Shown piece after piece: positions 1 to 8,752 of a DNA stretch of 19,051 bases. A program made the translations under genes and the position numbers. Positions within the stretch are counted from its first letter, which is position 1, and each line of letters starts with the position of its first letter. The stretch is taken from contig JAXMCI010000064.1 in assembly GCA_046349435.1 (NCBI GenBank), positions 1 through 19,051 of the forward strand, in the 5' to 3' direction. The stretch is from JAXMCI01 sp046349435 (GTDB lineage: Bacteria > Pseudomonadota > Alphaproteobacteria > Dongiales > Dongiaceae). Below the pieces are notes generated by a model. That model saw nothing but the letters and a program-made list of their open reading frames with translations, was not told where the DNA came from and made no database searches.

Positions 1-1614
1 GGCCATGACGCAGTCGCCGATGTACTTGTCGACCGTCCCGCCATGGACCTGCACGGCGTTCGACATCGGCGTCAGGAACATGTTGATGAGGTGGGTGAGC
101 GCCACCGGATCGAGCTTCTCCGAGAGCGCCGTGAAGCCGCGCACGTCGCAGAACATGACGGTGAGCTGCCGCTTCTCGCCGCCGAGCTTGACCAGCTCCG
201 GGTGGTGCTCCATGCGCGACACCATGACCGGCGAGAGATAGAGGCCGAAGGTGCTGCGGATGTGGCGGCGCTCGATCTCGGTCTTGGCGTAGCCCGTCGC
301 CGTGCCGGCGAGATACACGGCCAGCGCGGCGAAGGTCGGGAACAGCGGATCGAGCAGCCAGCCGAACCTGACGAAGGCGAACCAGGAGATCGCCACCGCC
401 CCGGCGCCGAAGACGAGGCCGACGCCGGCCGACCAGAACGGCCCCGCCCAGCGCAGCAGCAGGATCAGCAGCGCGCCCAGGATCACCGCCAGGAACAGCT
501 CCGAGGCGCCCGCCCAGTCGGGCCGCTGCAGAAACTGCCCGGTGATGATCTGCTCGAGGATCTCGGCGTGGATCTCGACCCCGGGGATCGAGCCGGCGAG
601 CGGCGTCGCCTTGATGTCCTTGAGGCCCTCGACGCTGGTCCCGACCAGCACGACGTAGCCCTCGAAGGCGCCGGGCGCGAACTGGCGGGCGAGCACCTTC
701 CAGGCCGGGAAGTAGCGGTTGGCGCGGTAGCCGGTGTCCCACAGGATGACCCGCCCCTGCCCGTCGGTCGGCACCTGGAACTGGCCGATCCTGACCGAGG
801 CGACGCCGGTCTGGGCGCCGAAGCTCTGCTCGGCGCTGGCCCCGGAGGACTTCACGACGTAGCTCGGCCCCTGCCCGTCGGGCCCGGTCTGCGCCACCCG
901 CAGCGCCTCGGCGGCGAGGCTGGGATAGAGCTGCTTGCCGAGCGCGAAGATCAGCGGCACCCGGCGGATCACCCCGTCGGCGTCGGGCACGGTGGTGACG
1001 CCGCCATTGCCCCGGGCGGCCTTCTCCAGCATCGGCAGGGCGGGCACCGCGGCGGGGTAGTTGAAGACGAAGCCGACCGGATCGTCGCCGGCGACGGCGA
1101 AGCCCTTCTTGAGCAGCGGCGTGCCGCGCCCGGTGCCGTTGATCAGCGCGAAGGAGACGACGCTCGGGCCGGCGGCCAGCGACTTGGCGAGTTCCTCGTC
1201 GGGATCGGGCAGGTCGCCGAGCAGCTGGCCCAGCTGGGCGGCGTCGGAGCGCCGCTTCCAGCGCTCCAGCAGGCCGCGCGGCGACATCCGGTCGGGCTCG
1301 GCGAACAGCACGTCGAAGGTGATCGCCGCGGCGTTGGCCTCGGTCAGCCGGTCGACCAGCTGGGCGATGATGTCGCGCGGCCAGGGCCACTGCCCGATCT
1401 TGGCCAGGCTCTCCTCGTCGACGTCGACGATCAGCACCGGGGCGTCGGCGTTCGGCCGCGGCTTGAAGCGCTGGTAGCTGTCGAAGGCGAGGTTGCGCAG
1501 CTGCTCGATCAGCGCCGGCTCGCGCATCCTGAACCCGACCACCACCAGCAGCATCAGCGCGGGGATGATGACCTCGATGTGCCGGACGGCGAAGCGGCGC
1601 AGGCGTGACAGCAT
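1..1614 (-). CDS. CHASE2-domain class III adenylate cyclase, 3' end cut off by window edge
   Basis: Membrane-bound cyclase expected to make cAMP from ATP in response to a signal sensed outside the cytoplasm. The first 538 codons are visible. Residues about 12-28 form an N-terminal membrane anchor, about 30-360 a CHASE2 sensor (VLIVDVDEESL, GVIRRVPLIF, VLVGTSVEGLKD), and three hydrophobic segments follow at about 372-388, 393-416 and 420-441. The cyclase domain begins near residue 475 with GGEKRQLTVMFCDVRGFT. Asp490 and Asp534 (DKYIGDCVMA) are the two metal-binding aspartates, and Lys530 sits where adenine-recognising lysines lie in class III adenylate cyclases, favouring ATP over GTP. An in-frame TAG lies four codons upstream at 1624-1626 with no start codon between, fixing the ATG at 1612-1614; no clear Shine-Dalgarno sequence precedes it. 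The remainder of the catalytic domain is outside the window. It is divergent from the carboxypeptidase gene, with a 119-base gap. Confidence 0.93.
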   Translation of the reverse strand, partial: MLSRLRRFAVRHIEVIIPALMLLVVVGFRMREPALIEQLRNLAFDSYQRFKPRPNADAPVLIVDVDEESLAKIGQWPWPRDIIAQLVDRLTEANAAAITFDVLFAEPDRMSPRGLLERWKRRSDAAQLGQLLGDLPDPDEELAKSLAAGPSVVSFALINGTGRGTPLLKKGFAVAGDDPVGFVFNYPAAVPALPMLEKAARGNGGVTTVPDADGVIRRVPLIFALGKQLYPSLAAEALRVAQTGPDGQGPSYVVKSSGASAEQSFGAQTGVASVRIGQFQVPTDGQGRVILWDTGYRANRYFPAWKVLARQFAPGAFEGYVVLVGTSVEGLKDIKATPLAGSIPGVEIHAEILEQIITGQFLQRPDWAGASELFLAVILGALLILLLRWAGPFWSAGVGLVFGAGAVAISWFAFVRFGWLLDPLFPTFAALAVYLAGTATGYAKTEIERRHIRSTFGLYLSPVMVSRMEHHPELVKLGGEKRQLTVMFCDVRGFTALSEKLDPVALTHLINMFLTPMSNAVQVHGGTVDKYIGDCVMA

Positions 1615-1733
1615 CGCGGCACTCTAGCGAAGCGCCGCCGCGCTTGCCCAGGGAAGAACGCATGGGAGACGGCGAGGGGAACCGGCCCGGCGCGCCCGTG
1701 TTCGTTGCTGCCGGGGTGGTTTGGCGGAGCGAG

Positions 1734-2933
1734 ATGCGGCGCGGCACGATCCCTGTACTCCTTGCGGCGGCCCTGGCGGTGCTGCTCGCCGGCCCGGCGC
1801 GGCGGTGCGAGGCGGCGCAGCCGGCCAGCCTGGCGGTCGACGCGGCAAGCGGCGCCGTGCTGGTCGCCGAGGCGGCGACGCAGCGCTGGTACCCGGCCTC
1901 GCTGACCAAGCTGATGACCCTCTACCTGACCTTCGCGGCGATCGAGGCCGGCCGGCTGCGGCTGGACGAGCGGCTGACCGTCTCGGCCCATGCCGCCGCC
2001 CAGCCGCCGACCGCGCTCGGGCTGCGCGCCGGCGAGACCATCGCCGTCGAGAGCGCGATCCTCGCCGTGATCACCCAGTCGGCCAACGACGCGGCCATGC
2101 TGCTGGCCGAGCGGGTCGGCGGCGGCGAGGCGGCCTTCGTCGGGGCGATGAACCGCCAGGCCCAGGCGCTCGGCCTGAAGCAGACGCTGTTCGGCAATCC
2201 CACCGGCCTGCCCAACCCGATGCAGACGACCAGCGCCCGCGACATGGCGCTGCTGGCGCTGGCCCTGCTGCACGACTTCCCGCAGCACTACCACTTCTTC
2301 GCCGCCCGCCAGGTGCAGTTCCGCCGCACCAGCCTGCCGACCATCAACGGCATCCTGGTCAGCTACCGCGGCGCCGACGGGCTGAAGACCGGCTTCACCT
2401 GCGATTCCGGCTACAACCTGGTGGCCTCGGCGACCCGCGACGGCCGCCGGGTGATCGGCGTGCTGCTCGGCGCCACCGACCGCAACAGCCGCCGCGCCCT
2501 GATGGCGGGCCTGCTCGACCGCGGCTTCGCCGTTCCGCCGGGCGGCCCGCACCGGCAGCTCGCCGCCCTGGAGCCGCTGCCCGGCGACCCGCCGCCGCCA
2601 CACCAGCTGGGCGCGCGCAGCTGCGAGGCGAGCCCGGCCAGCATGGCGCCCAAGGTGACCCTGTCCGGCTGGGGCCTGGTGCTGGGCGCCTATCAGAACG
2701 AGACCGAGGCCCGCCGCGTGCTGGCCCAGGCCCGGGCCAGCCTGAACAGCGCCGGCCGCGCCGCCCAGCCGGTCGCCCTGCCGCGCCAGGGCAGCCGCCA
2801 GTGGAGCGCGCTGCTGGTCGGCCTCGACGAGCGCCAGGCCGGCGCCGCCTGCCTGCTGCTGCGCGCCCGCGGCGCCTATTGCCTGAAGCTGACGCCCGAC
2901 GCGCTCAACAACCCCGAGGCGGTGTGGCGCTGA
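1734..2933 (+). CDS. Exported D-alanyl-D-alanine carboxypeptidase (peptidase S11) with C-terminal SPOR-like domain
   Basis: Penicillin-binding-protein-5-type enzyme that trims the terminal D-Ala of peptidoglycan stem peptides in the periplasm. The product is 399 aa. A signal peptide covers residues 1-27 (MRRG, hydrophobic run, ARRCEA). The S11 catalytic motifs are all present: SLTK with nucleophile Ser56 and Lys59, SAN at 116-118, and KTG at 218-220 in DGLKTGFT. From about residue 310 to 390 there is a SPOR-like segment (WGLVLGAYQNETEARRVLAQA, then WSALLVGL), the domain type that binds denuded glycan at division sites. The frame stays open upstream to an ATG at 1662, but the ATG at 1734 places the signal peptide at the N terminus and has GGAG at 1726-1729, so I chose it. 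No partner gene is adjacent on this strand. The S11 assignment is firm; the SPOR call is by pattern. Confidence 0.92.
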   Translation: MRRGTIPVLLAAALAVLLAGPARRCEAAQPASLAVDAASGAVLVAEAATQRWYPASLTKLMTLYLTFAAIEAGRLRLDERLTVSAHAAAQPPTALGLRAGETIAVESAILAVITQSANDAAMLLAERVGGGEAAFVGAMNRQAQALGLKQTLFGNPTGLPNPMQTTSARDMALLALALLHDFPQHYHFFAARQVQFRRTSLPTINGILVSYRGADGLKTGFTCDSGYNLVASATRDGRRVIGVLLGATDRNSRRALMAGLLDRGFAVPPGGPHRQLAALEPLPGDPPPPHQLGARSCEASPASMAPKVTLSGWGLVLGAYQNETEARRVLAQARASLNSAGRAAQPVALPRQGSRQWSALLVGLDERQAGAACLLLRARGAYCLKLTPDALNNPEAVWR

Positions 2934-2948
2934 GGCCGGTCGGGGCTC

Positions 2949-2965
2949 GCCGGGCGGCGCCCGGC
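2949..2965 (+). terminator. Hairpin after the carboxypeptidase gene, terminator-like without U-tract
   Basis: A perfect 7-bp inverted repeat, GCCGGGC then loop GGC then GCCCGGC, starts 15 bases after the stop codon of the carboxypeptidase gene. On the plus strand it is followed by GG and six A, not T, so it is not a canonical intrinsic terminator. It may pause polymerase or protect the mRNA 3' end. The remainder of the 265-base gap up to 3198 shows only short GC-rich inverted repeats, for example ACCGG/CCGGT at 3165-3179, and no convincing gene or promoter. Confidence 0.35.
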
Positions 2966-3198
2966 GGAAAAAAGCAAAACCGAGCGATCCACCCCATGCC
3001 CGGCGGGGCGGCGACGTCGCAAACGGGATAGCTCGCCCGGCGGGCGGGCTGCGTTCCGGCCCCACGGACGGGCCGAAGCTCCCATTGCCATCATAGGCGC
3101 GGAGCGGTCGTCCGTCGATCCCGCGGCGCCGCCGTCGCAGCGGCGCGGCCTGTTTCGCCCCGCCACCGGCTCCTCCGGTCCACGCGCCATTGGCAGGG

Positions 3199-4191
3199 CT
3201 AGGAGCCCGCCGGCTCGAGCAGCGGAAAATGGCAGCGCACGCGGCGTCCGGGCATCAGTTCCCGCCAGGCCGGCGCCTCGGCGCGGCACCTCGGCTGCGC
3301 CCGCGGGCAGCGGGTGTGAAACTCGCAGCCGGACGGCCGCCGTGCCAGCGAGGGCACCTCGCCCTGGAGCTCGACATCTTCCCGGCGCAGATCCGGATCG
3401 GGCGGCGGCACGGCGGCGAGCAGGCCGTGGCTGTAGGGATGGGCCGGCGCCGCGAAGATCTCCGCGGTCGGCCCCTGCTCGACGAGGCGGCCCAGATACA
3501 TGATGGCCAGCTCGGTGCTGATGTGCCGCACCACCGGCAGGTTGTGGGTGATGACGAGGTAGGATAAGCCGAGCTCGCGCTGCAGGCGCCGCATCAGGTT
3601 GAGGATCTCTCCCTGGACCGAGACGTCGAGCCCGGCCGTGGGCTCGTCGGCGACCACCAGACGGGGCGAGAGGGCGAGGGCCCGGGCCACGCCGACGCGG
3701 CGCGCCTGACCGCCCGAGAGCTCGTGCGGATAGCGGTCGGCCATTGCAGGGGGCAGGCCGGCCATCGAGAGCAGGCGCCGGGCCTCGGCGGCCAGGTCGG
3801 GCACGGCGACCCGATGGATCCGGAAGGGCTCGGTCACCAGCGACTGCACGGTGAGCCGGGGGCTGAGCGACCCGACCGGATCCTGGAACATCATGGCGGC
3901 GCGGCGCCGCAGCGGCCGCCAGGCGCGATCCGGGCCGCGCGGCACCGGCGCGCCTTCGAAGCGCACGCTGCCGCCGGCAACCGGCACGAGCCCGAGCAAG
4001 GCGCGACCGAAGGTGGTCTTGCCTGATCCGCTCTCGCCGACCAGCGCCAGCGTCGTGCCCGGCTGCAGCATCAGATCGACATCGAGCACGGCATCGATGA
4101 AAGGCCGGCGCACCCCGGCCAGCAGGGCACGGACCGGCCCCATTGTGCGGAACACGACCCGGAGCGCCTCGACCTCAAGCAGCGGGGGCAT
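3199..4191 (-). CDS. Oligopeptide-type ABC transporter ATP-binding protein (DppF/OppF-like)
   Basis: Second ATPase of the importer; it hydrolyses ATP at the cytoplasmic face with the ATPase encoded just upstream. The product is 330 aa. Visible motifs are Walker A GESGSGKT at 52-59, Q-loop Gln103 in MMFQDP, ABC signature LSGGQARR at 158-165, Walker B LVVADEP at 178-184, D-loop at 187-189 and the H-loop in ITHNL. The C-terminal oligopeptide-transporter domain follows with AHPYSHGLL and a cysteine array (C-x5-C-x6-C, then VRCH) resembling the Fe-S-binding tail reported in Dpp-type ATPases. I chose the ATG at 4189-4191: the frame is open to 4470, but the earlier part lies antisense-like inside the preceding ATPase gene and does not look like protein. 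The start overlaps the end of that gene by 17 bases, implying translational coupling. It is the last gene of the minus-strand operon. Confidence 0.94.
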   Translation of the reverse strand: MPPLLEVEALRVVFRTMGPVRALLAGVRRPFIDAVLDVDLMLQPGTTLALVGESGSGKTTFGRALLGLVPVAGGSVRFEGAPVPRGPDRAWRPLRRRAAMMFQDPVGSLSPRLTVQSLVTEPFRIHRVAVPDLAAEARRLLSMAGLPPAMADRYPHELSGGQARRVGVARALALSPRLVVADEPTAGLDVSVQGEILNLMRRLQRELGLSYLVITHNLPVVRHISTELAIMYLGRLVEQGPTAEIFAAPAHPYSHGLLAAVPPPDPDLRREDVELQGEVPSLARRPSGCEFHTRCPRAQPRCRAEAPAWRELMPGRRVRCHFPLLEPAGS

Positions 4192-5194
4192 CGTCGAGCC
4201 GAAGGCAGGCGGCGTCGTGCGCCGGCGCGAGCGAGCGGAGCTCCGGCGTCTCGATCCGGCAGCGATCGAGGGCCCTGGGGCAGCGCGGCGCAAACAGGCA
4301 GCCGGGCGAGGCAGCCACGAGATCGGGAATCTCGCCGGGGATCGTGGGCAGATCGACGCCGCCGACATCGATGCGCGCCGGATCGCACTGCAGCAGGGCA
4401 CGCGTGTAGGGGTGTCCGGGGCGGTGGAAGAGTTCGCGCACCGGGGCGCGCTCGACGACCGTGCCGGCATACATGACGACGACCCGGTCGCAGAGCTGCG
4501 CGATGAGGCCCAGAGTGTGGGAGATGAAGAGGATGGAGCCCCGGAGCTCGCGCCGGAGCTCGCGCAGCAGATGGACGATCTGCGCCTCCAGGGTCACGTC
4601 GAGAGCCGTCGTCGGCTCGTCGGCGACGAGCAGGCCGGGATTCATCAGCAGCGCCATGGCGATCGCGACGCGCTGCCGCATCCCGCCCGAGAACTGGTGC
4701 GGATAGGTGTCGAGCCGCTGCTCCGGGTCCGGAATGCCGACGCGCCGCAGCATCGCCGCGGCCCGTCTGCGCTTTGCCGCGGCCGGCGACGGCTCGCGGT
4801 GCTGGATGTCGGTCATCTGGCGACCGATCGTCAGCACCGGGTTGAGCGAGGTCATCGGATCCTGGAAGACCATGGCCACCTGCGAGCCGCGCAGCCGGCG
4901 CAGCTCGCTTGCCGACATGCGCAGCACGTCCTCGCCGCGATAGAGCACCGAGCCCCCGGTGACCACCGCATTGGCCGGCAGCAGCCGATTGATCGCCGAG
5001 ATGAGGGTGGTCTTGCCGCAGCCGCTCTCGCCGACGATGCCGACGATCTCGCCTTCCGGCACCTCGAGGTCGACCCGCTGCAGCGCCCGCACGCGGCCGC
5101 GCGGCGTGCGGTACTCGATGCTGAGATCACGAACCTGGAGGATCGGCGCGGCGGTGGCGGCGGGTTCCGGCCCGTCGCGGTCGGGCCGCGTCAT
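4175..5194 (-). CDS. Oligopeptide-type ABC transporter ATP-binding protein (DppD/OppD-like)
   Basis: First ATPase of the importer, 339 aa. Walker A GESGCGKT lies at 55-62, followed by the Q-loop VFQDPMTSLNPV, the signature FSGGMRQRV, Walker B LLVADEPTTALD and the H-loop FISHTLG. The C-terminal oligopeptide-transporter region contains GHPYTRALL and CLFAPRCPRALDRC (C-x5-C-x6-C plus a later Cys), the same cysteine pattern as in the second ATPase. Its ATG (5192-5194) overlaps the TGA of the upstream permease (5191-5193) in an ATGA arrangement, a hallmark of coupled translation, and its own end overlaps the next ATPase. It assembles as a heterodimer with that ATPase beneath the two permeases. Ligand specificity cannot be deduced from the ATPases. 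Confidence 0.95.
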   Translation of the reverse strand: MTRPDRDGPEPAATAAPILQVRDLSIEYRTPRGRVRALQRVDLEVPEGEIVGIVGESGCGKTTLISAINRLLPANAVVTGGSVLYRGEDVLRMSASELRRLRGSQVAMVFQDPMTSLNPVLTIGRQMTDIQHREPSPAAAKRRRAAAMLRRVGIPDPEQRLDTYPHQFSGGMRQRVAIAMALLMNPGLLVADEPTTALDVTLEAQIVHLLRELRRELRGSILFISHTLGLIAQLCDRVVVMYAGTVVERAPVRELFHRPGHPYTRALLQCDPARIDVGGVDLPTIPGEIPDLVAASPGCLFAPRCPRALDRCRIETPELRSLAPAHDAACLRLDDAPAA

Positions 5195-6063
5195 CGTCCA
5201 CCACGCAGCCGTGGGTCGAAGGTGTCGCGCAGGCCCTCGCCAAGGAAGGTGAAGCCCAGGGTTGCCAGGGCGACCGGGACGCCCCCGGCGATGACGATCC
5301 AGGGCGTGGTCCGGATGAACGCGTAGCCGTCGTTCAGGATGGTTCCCCAGCTGGCATTCGGCGGCCGCACCCCGAGCCCGAGAAAGCTGAGGCCGGCCTC
5401 CAGCGCAATGACCGATGGGATATCCATGCTGGCGAGGATGAGTAGCGGCCCGACCACGTTGGGGGTGAGATGCACAGCGAGGACACGGCCGAGCGAGGCG
5501 CCCATCGAACGCTCGGCAGTGATGAACTCCGCGCTCTTCAGCGACAGGGTCTGGGCCCTGACCAGGCGGCCATAGCTCGGGACCTGAAAGATCACCACGA
5601 TGAGGATGATCGTGCCGATGCTCGGCCCGAGAATGGTGACGAGGGCGAGCGCGAACATCACCGTGGGAAAGGAGCGAACGGAATCGAATGCCAGGACCAG
5701 CAGCGCATCCAGCCAGCGCGGGCCATAGCCGGCGAGCAGCCCGAGCGCAGTGCCGAGTACGAGCGACAGGCCGATCGAGGAAAGCGCCACCCAGAGCGCG
5801 ACCCTGCTTCCTACCAGCACACGCGATAGCACGTCGCGACCGAGCTGGTCGGTGCCGAGCCAGTGCGCCGCCGAAGGTGCGGCAAATCGCTGCGGGACGG
5901 AGATCTTGTTTGGATCGTAAGGCGCGATCAGCGGGGCCAGCACGGCCGCCAGCACGATCGCGACCACGAGGACGATTCCGAGCAAGGTCAGCGGATCGCG
6001 GGCGAGTCGGCCGAGGCCGGTCAAGGTGCCGGACCGGAAGCGCCGTAGCGCAGGGGGCAGCAT
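5191..6063 (-). CDS. Oligopeptide-type ABC transporter permease (DppC/OppC-like)
   Basis: Inner-membrane permease of the importer, 290 aa. It has the OppC-type N-terminal helix at about 25-48, then HWLGTDQLGRDVLSR at about 67-81, which is typical of DppC-class permeases, several further hydrophobic segments, and the EAA coupling loop at about 179-201 (EFITAERSMGAS...HLTPN) that contacts the ATPases. The C terminus FLGEGLRDTFDPRLRG is also characteristic. An open frame continues to 6120 into the upstream permease, but the ATG at 6061-6063 begins one base after that gene's TGA (6065-6067) and gives the usual family N terminus, so I took it. Its stop overlaps the following ATPase start by four bases. 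Confidence 0.94.
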   Translation of the reverse strand: MLPPALRRFRSGTLTGLGRLARDPLTLLGIVLVVAIVLAAVLAPLIAPYDPNKISVPQRFAAPSAAHWLGTDQLGRDVLSRVLVGSRVALWVALSSIGLSLVLGTALGLLAGYGPRWLDALLVLAFDSVRSFPTVMFALALVTILGPSIGTIILIVVIFQVPSYGRLVRAQTLSLKSAEFITAERSMGASLGRVLAVHLTPNVVGPLLILASMDIPSVIALEAGLSFLGLGVRPPNASWGTILNDGYAFIRTTPWIVIAGGVPVALATLGFTFLGEGLRDTFDPRLRGGR

Positions 6064-6064
6064 C

Positions 6065-7009
6065 TCAGAGCGCGGCACGGACACGCGGATCCAGGTAGGC
6101 GGCCAGCAGGTCGGAGGCAAGCGTGCAGAGGGAATAGAGGCCGGTAGTGACCAGCACCGCCCCCATGACGACCGGATAGTTGCGTGTGATCACCGCGTCA
6201 TAGGCGAGCTTCCCCAGCCCGGGCCGGGCAAAGACGATCTCGACGAACACAGCGCTCGACAGCAGGCTGCCGATGCCGACTCCGAGCAGCGCCACCGTCG
6301 GCAGGATGGCGATACGCAGGGCGTAGCAGTAGACGATGGTCCGCTCCGCCAGGCCGAAGGCCCGGGCCGTGCGGATGTGGTTCTCCCCCATCACTTCAAG
6401 CATCGATGCGCGGACCAAGCGGGCGAGATAGCCGACCCAGCCGAGGCCGAGCGCAAGGGACGGCAGCACAAGGTGGCTGAGCTGGTCGCCGAGGTCGCCA
6501 GCCGCCCCGGCGCCGATTGCCGGCAGCCAGCCGAGCCCGACCGCGAACAGCAGCAGGGAGTAGAGCGCAACGATGAAGGACGGAATGGCGATCGCCCCGA
6601 CCGAGAGCAAGGCGACGAGCCGATCCAGCCAGGTAGCGCGATGGAGCGCCGAGTAGGCGCCCATCGGGATGCCGAGCAGGATCGCCCAGCCGATCCCACA
6701 TGCGGTCAGCGCAATAGTGTAGGGCAAGGCCTCGGCGACGATGCGCCCGACGCTGCGGTTGCTCCATACGTCAATGCCGAGATCGCCCTGCGCGGCGTTC
6801 GCCATGAAGTGCCAAAGCTGGATCGGGATCGGCTGATCGAGCCCCATCTTTGCCCGCAGTGACTCCCTCATCTCCGGCGTGGCTCGCGGCCCAAGCGCGA
6901 TCGAGGCCGGATCGCCGGGAACGAGATAGACAAGGCCAAACAGTATCGTCATTGCAACCAGCATGATGACGAGGGCAAGGCCGAGCCGTCGGAAAGTGTA
7001 CAGCAGCAT
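6065..7009 (-). CDS. Oligopeptide-type ABC transporter permease (DppB/OppB-like)
   Basis: Inner-membrane permease that pairs with the DppC-like protein, 314 aa. The N terminus MLLYTFRRLGLALVIMLVAM is the standard DppB first helix, followed by the periplasmic YLVPGDPA segment. The EAA loop is at about 209-235 (ENHIRTARAFGLAERT, then ALRIAILP); a Tyr replaces the His often found before ALR. FVEIVFARPGLGKL and the C-terminal SDLLAAYLDPRVR are family hallmarks. No strong Shine-Dalgarno sequence lies before the start. A 122-base gap with a small hairpin separates it from the upstream SBP gene, while the three genes after it are spaced by one base or overlap, so the operon appears to be SBP, then a tight permease-ATPase block. 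Confidence 0.94.
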   Translation of the reverse strand: MLLYTFRRLGLALVIMLVAMTILFGLVYLVPGDPASIALGPRATPEMRESLRAKMGLDQPIPIQLWHFMANAAQGDLGIDVWSNRSVGRIVAEALPYTIALTACGIGWAILLGIPMGAYSALHRATWLDRLVALLSVGAIAIPSFIVALYSLLLFAVGLGWLPAIGAGAAGDLGDQLSHLVLPSLALGLGWVGYLARLVRASMLEVMGENHIRTARAFGLAERTIVYCYALRIAILPTVALLGVGIGSLLSSAVFVEIVFARPGLGKLAYDAVITRNYPVVMGAVLVTTGLYSLCTLASDLLAAYLDPRVRAAL

Positions 7010-7040
7010 GCGTCGTCGGTTCGCCCGTTCAACCGGTCGC

Positions 7041-7061
7041 AGCGGCGGGCGGCCCGCAGCG
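7041..7061 (-). other. Inter-cistronic hairpin between SBP and permease genes
   Basis: The 122-base spacer 7010-7131 contains a short GC inverted repeat, GCGGGC (7045-7050) against GCCCGC (7052-7057), which can fold as a small tight hairpin. Hairpins after SBP genes often stabilise the upstream mRNA or partly stop transcription so that binding protein exceeds permease. The stem is short, so this reading is weak. Confidence 0.25.
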
Positions 7062-7131
7062 CCTCGCGCCGTCGATCGAGCCTAGACGCTTCAGGCAGCC
7101 GTGCGAAGTCAGAGCGAAACGGGCACTGCAG

Positions 7132-8694
7132 TCAGGCCGGGCGGAACTTCGCGAACATCGGCTCGCCATCCGGCTTGAACTCCGGGACCACGCCATCGCG
7201 GCAGATATAGGCCCGCAGCTCATGGGTGAGAAAGACGTAGGCGCCGGAGTCCTCCATGAGATCCTGCATGCGACGATAGAGTCCCGCCCGCTTCTCCGGG
7301 TCAAGCTCGGCCTTGGCCTGCTTGTGCAGCGTGCCGAACTCCTGGCTGTTGAACCGCTCCCAGTTCCAGACGCCAATCTGCTCCGGCGTGAACCACTCGG
7401 TCGCCCAGGACGGGTCGGGGCTCATTGAGAACCGGTTAAGGATCAGCTGGATGTCCTTCCAGCCCGGCCCGGCGCTCTCCTGGCCGAGCGTATCCATAAC
7501 GCCCGAATCGTGCTTGTTGATCGTGACGTCTATCCCGACCTCGGCGAGCGAGGCCTGGATGACCTGCGCGGCCAGCACCCGCTGCATATCGTTGGCAATG
7601 TCCAGCGTCAGGCCCAAGTGGTCGACCCCGGCCTCGGCAAGCAGCTTCCTCGCTCCCTCTACGTCGCGCTGCATCGGCGGGATGTTGCGGTGGCCGATCA
7701 GGCTGGGAGCGACGATCCCAGTCGAGGGCTCGGCCACACCGAAATACGCGGCCTCGACAGTCGCCTTCACGTCGACGGCCTTCTGGATTGCGCGCCGGAC
7801 GCGAATGTCTTTCAATGCAGGGTTGTCGATATTCATGCCGAGCCAAACATAGGCGAGGGACGGCATCTCGATGACCTTGCTGCCGGCCGGGGTCCCCTCC
7901 TTCTTGTAGCGCGCCAGGGTCGCTAGGCTCAGGCGGCTGAGATCCACCTCCTTGGCCTCATAGGCCAGCTCCGAGGCGTTGGGATCGTCGATCGGGGTGA
8001 TCACAATCTCCGCCCAGCTCGCAGGTGCACCGCTCCAGGCCGGGTTGGGCACATAGACGGTTCGCTGCTTCGGAACCCACTCCTTCATCCGGTAGGGGCC
8101 GGCGACCGCCGGCACCTGCGTCCTGATCTGCCGTCCGGGGAGGGCTTCAACGGCCTTCTTGCACACGATCAAGCCGGACCATCCTGGCAGCGCAATGGTC
8201 CAGAGGGTGGCCGAGGGTTCCTTCAGCACCAGGATCCCGGCATGACTGCCGGTGACCTCGACATGGTCGAGAGCGGCCCAGTCGCCGGCATAGGGGGACT
8301 TCAGCGCGGGATCGATCACCCGCTCGAACGAGAACTTCACGTCCTCGGCGGTAAGCTCACCGAATCCGTCGGACCAGGCGATACCCTTCATTAGCGTGAA
8401 CTTGACGTGCAGCGGATCGACCTGCTCGACCGTCTCGGCAGCATCCATCTCGACCGAGGTGTCGGCCCGCCCCTTGAAGGAAACCAGACGCCGAAGCATC
8501 AGCTCCAGCTGGTTCAGCTCCTGGGAGGAGATCAGGAAGGCCGGATCGAGCACCTGCAGATCGGCCGAGCTCGATACCCGCAACGTGGCCGTCGCCGAAC
8601 GCCCGCGCCCAGGCCAGCCGAGCGCAACGGCAGCGGGCACCACGCCGGCCGCGGCCAAGAATCGGCGGCGGCTCAACCTGCAGGACTGGGTCAT
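7132..8694 (-). CDS. Tat-exported ABC transporter substrate-binding protein, SBP family 5, copy 1
   Basis: Periplasmic binding protein that captures the ligand for the adjacent permeases, 520 aa. The N terminus carries a twin-arginine signal, SRRRFL at residues 8-13, followed by a hydrophobic Ala-rich stretch to about residue 34. Family 5 (DppA/OppA-like) traits include LRVSSSADLQVLDPAF, GIAWSDGFGELTAEDVKFSFERV, MNIDNPALKDIRVRRAIQKAVD and the late WNWERFNSQEF. The frame is open far upstream to 9126, but the ATG at 8692-8694 has GGGGAG at 8701-8706 six bases away and starts the Tat signal. It is first in the minus-strand operon, behind the control region at 8753-8789. It has exactly the same length and clear collinear similarity to the SBP at 11690-13252. 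The ligand is unknown; peptides, opines, glycosides and esters are all bound by this family. Confidence 0.94.
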   Translation of the reverse strand: MTQSCRLSRRRFLAAAGVVPAAVALGWPGRGRSATATLRVSSSADLQVLDPAFLISSQELNQLELMLRRLVSFKGRADTSVEMDAAETVEQVDPLHVKFTLMKGIAWSDGFGELTAEDVKFSFERVIDPALKSPYAGDWAALDHVEVTGSHAGILVLKEPSATLWTIALPGWSGLIVCKKAVEALPGRQIRTQVPAVAGPYRMKEWVPKQRTVYVPNPAWSGAPASWAEIVITPIDDPNASELAYEAKEVDLSRLSLATLARYKKEGTPAGSKVIEMPSLAYVWLGMNIDNPALKDIRVRRAIQKAVDVKATVEAAYFGVAEPSTGIVAPSLIGHRNIPPMQRDVEGARKLLAEAGVDHLGLTLDIANDMQRVLAAQVIQASLAEVGIDVTINKHDSGVMDTLGQESAGPGWKDIQLILNRFSMSPDPSWATEWFTPEQIGVWNWERFNSQEFGTLHKQAKAELDPEKRAGLYRRMQDLMEDSGAYVFLTHELRAYICRDGVVPEFKPDGEPMFAKFRPA

Positions 8695-8752
8695 GAGAGT
8701 CTCCCCGACGCTTTGCCTCGACGGATCTGCTCCGCCCGCGGCGTATCCGCTG

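Noticed and set aside
43..1608. A 521-codon plus-strand frame across the cyclase
   Set aside because: The opposite strand encodes an unmistakable CHASE2-cyclase; the plus-strand product is a repetitive Arg/Gly/Glu-rich shadow.
1554..3065. A 503-codon minus-strand frame across the carboxypeptidase
   Set aside because: Antisense to the gene with SxxK, SxN and KTG motifs; no domain visible.
4192..4470. Longer N terminus for the DppF-like ATPase starting at 4470
   Set aside because: The extra 93 residues are Ser/Arg/Pro-rich, overlap the upstream ATPase gene completely and are absent from the family; the ATG at 4191 gives the normal N terminus.
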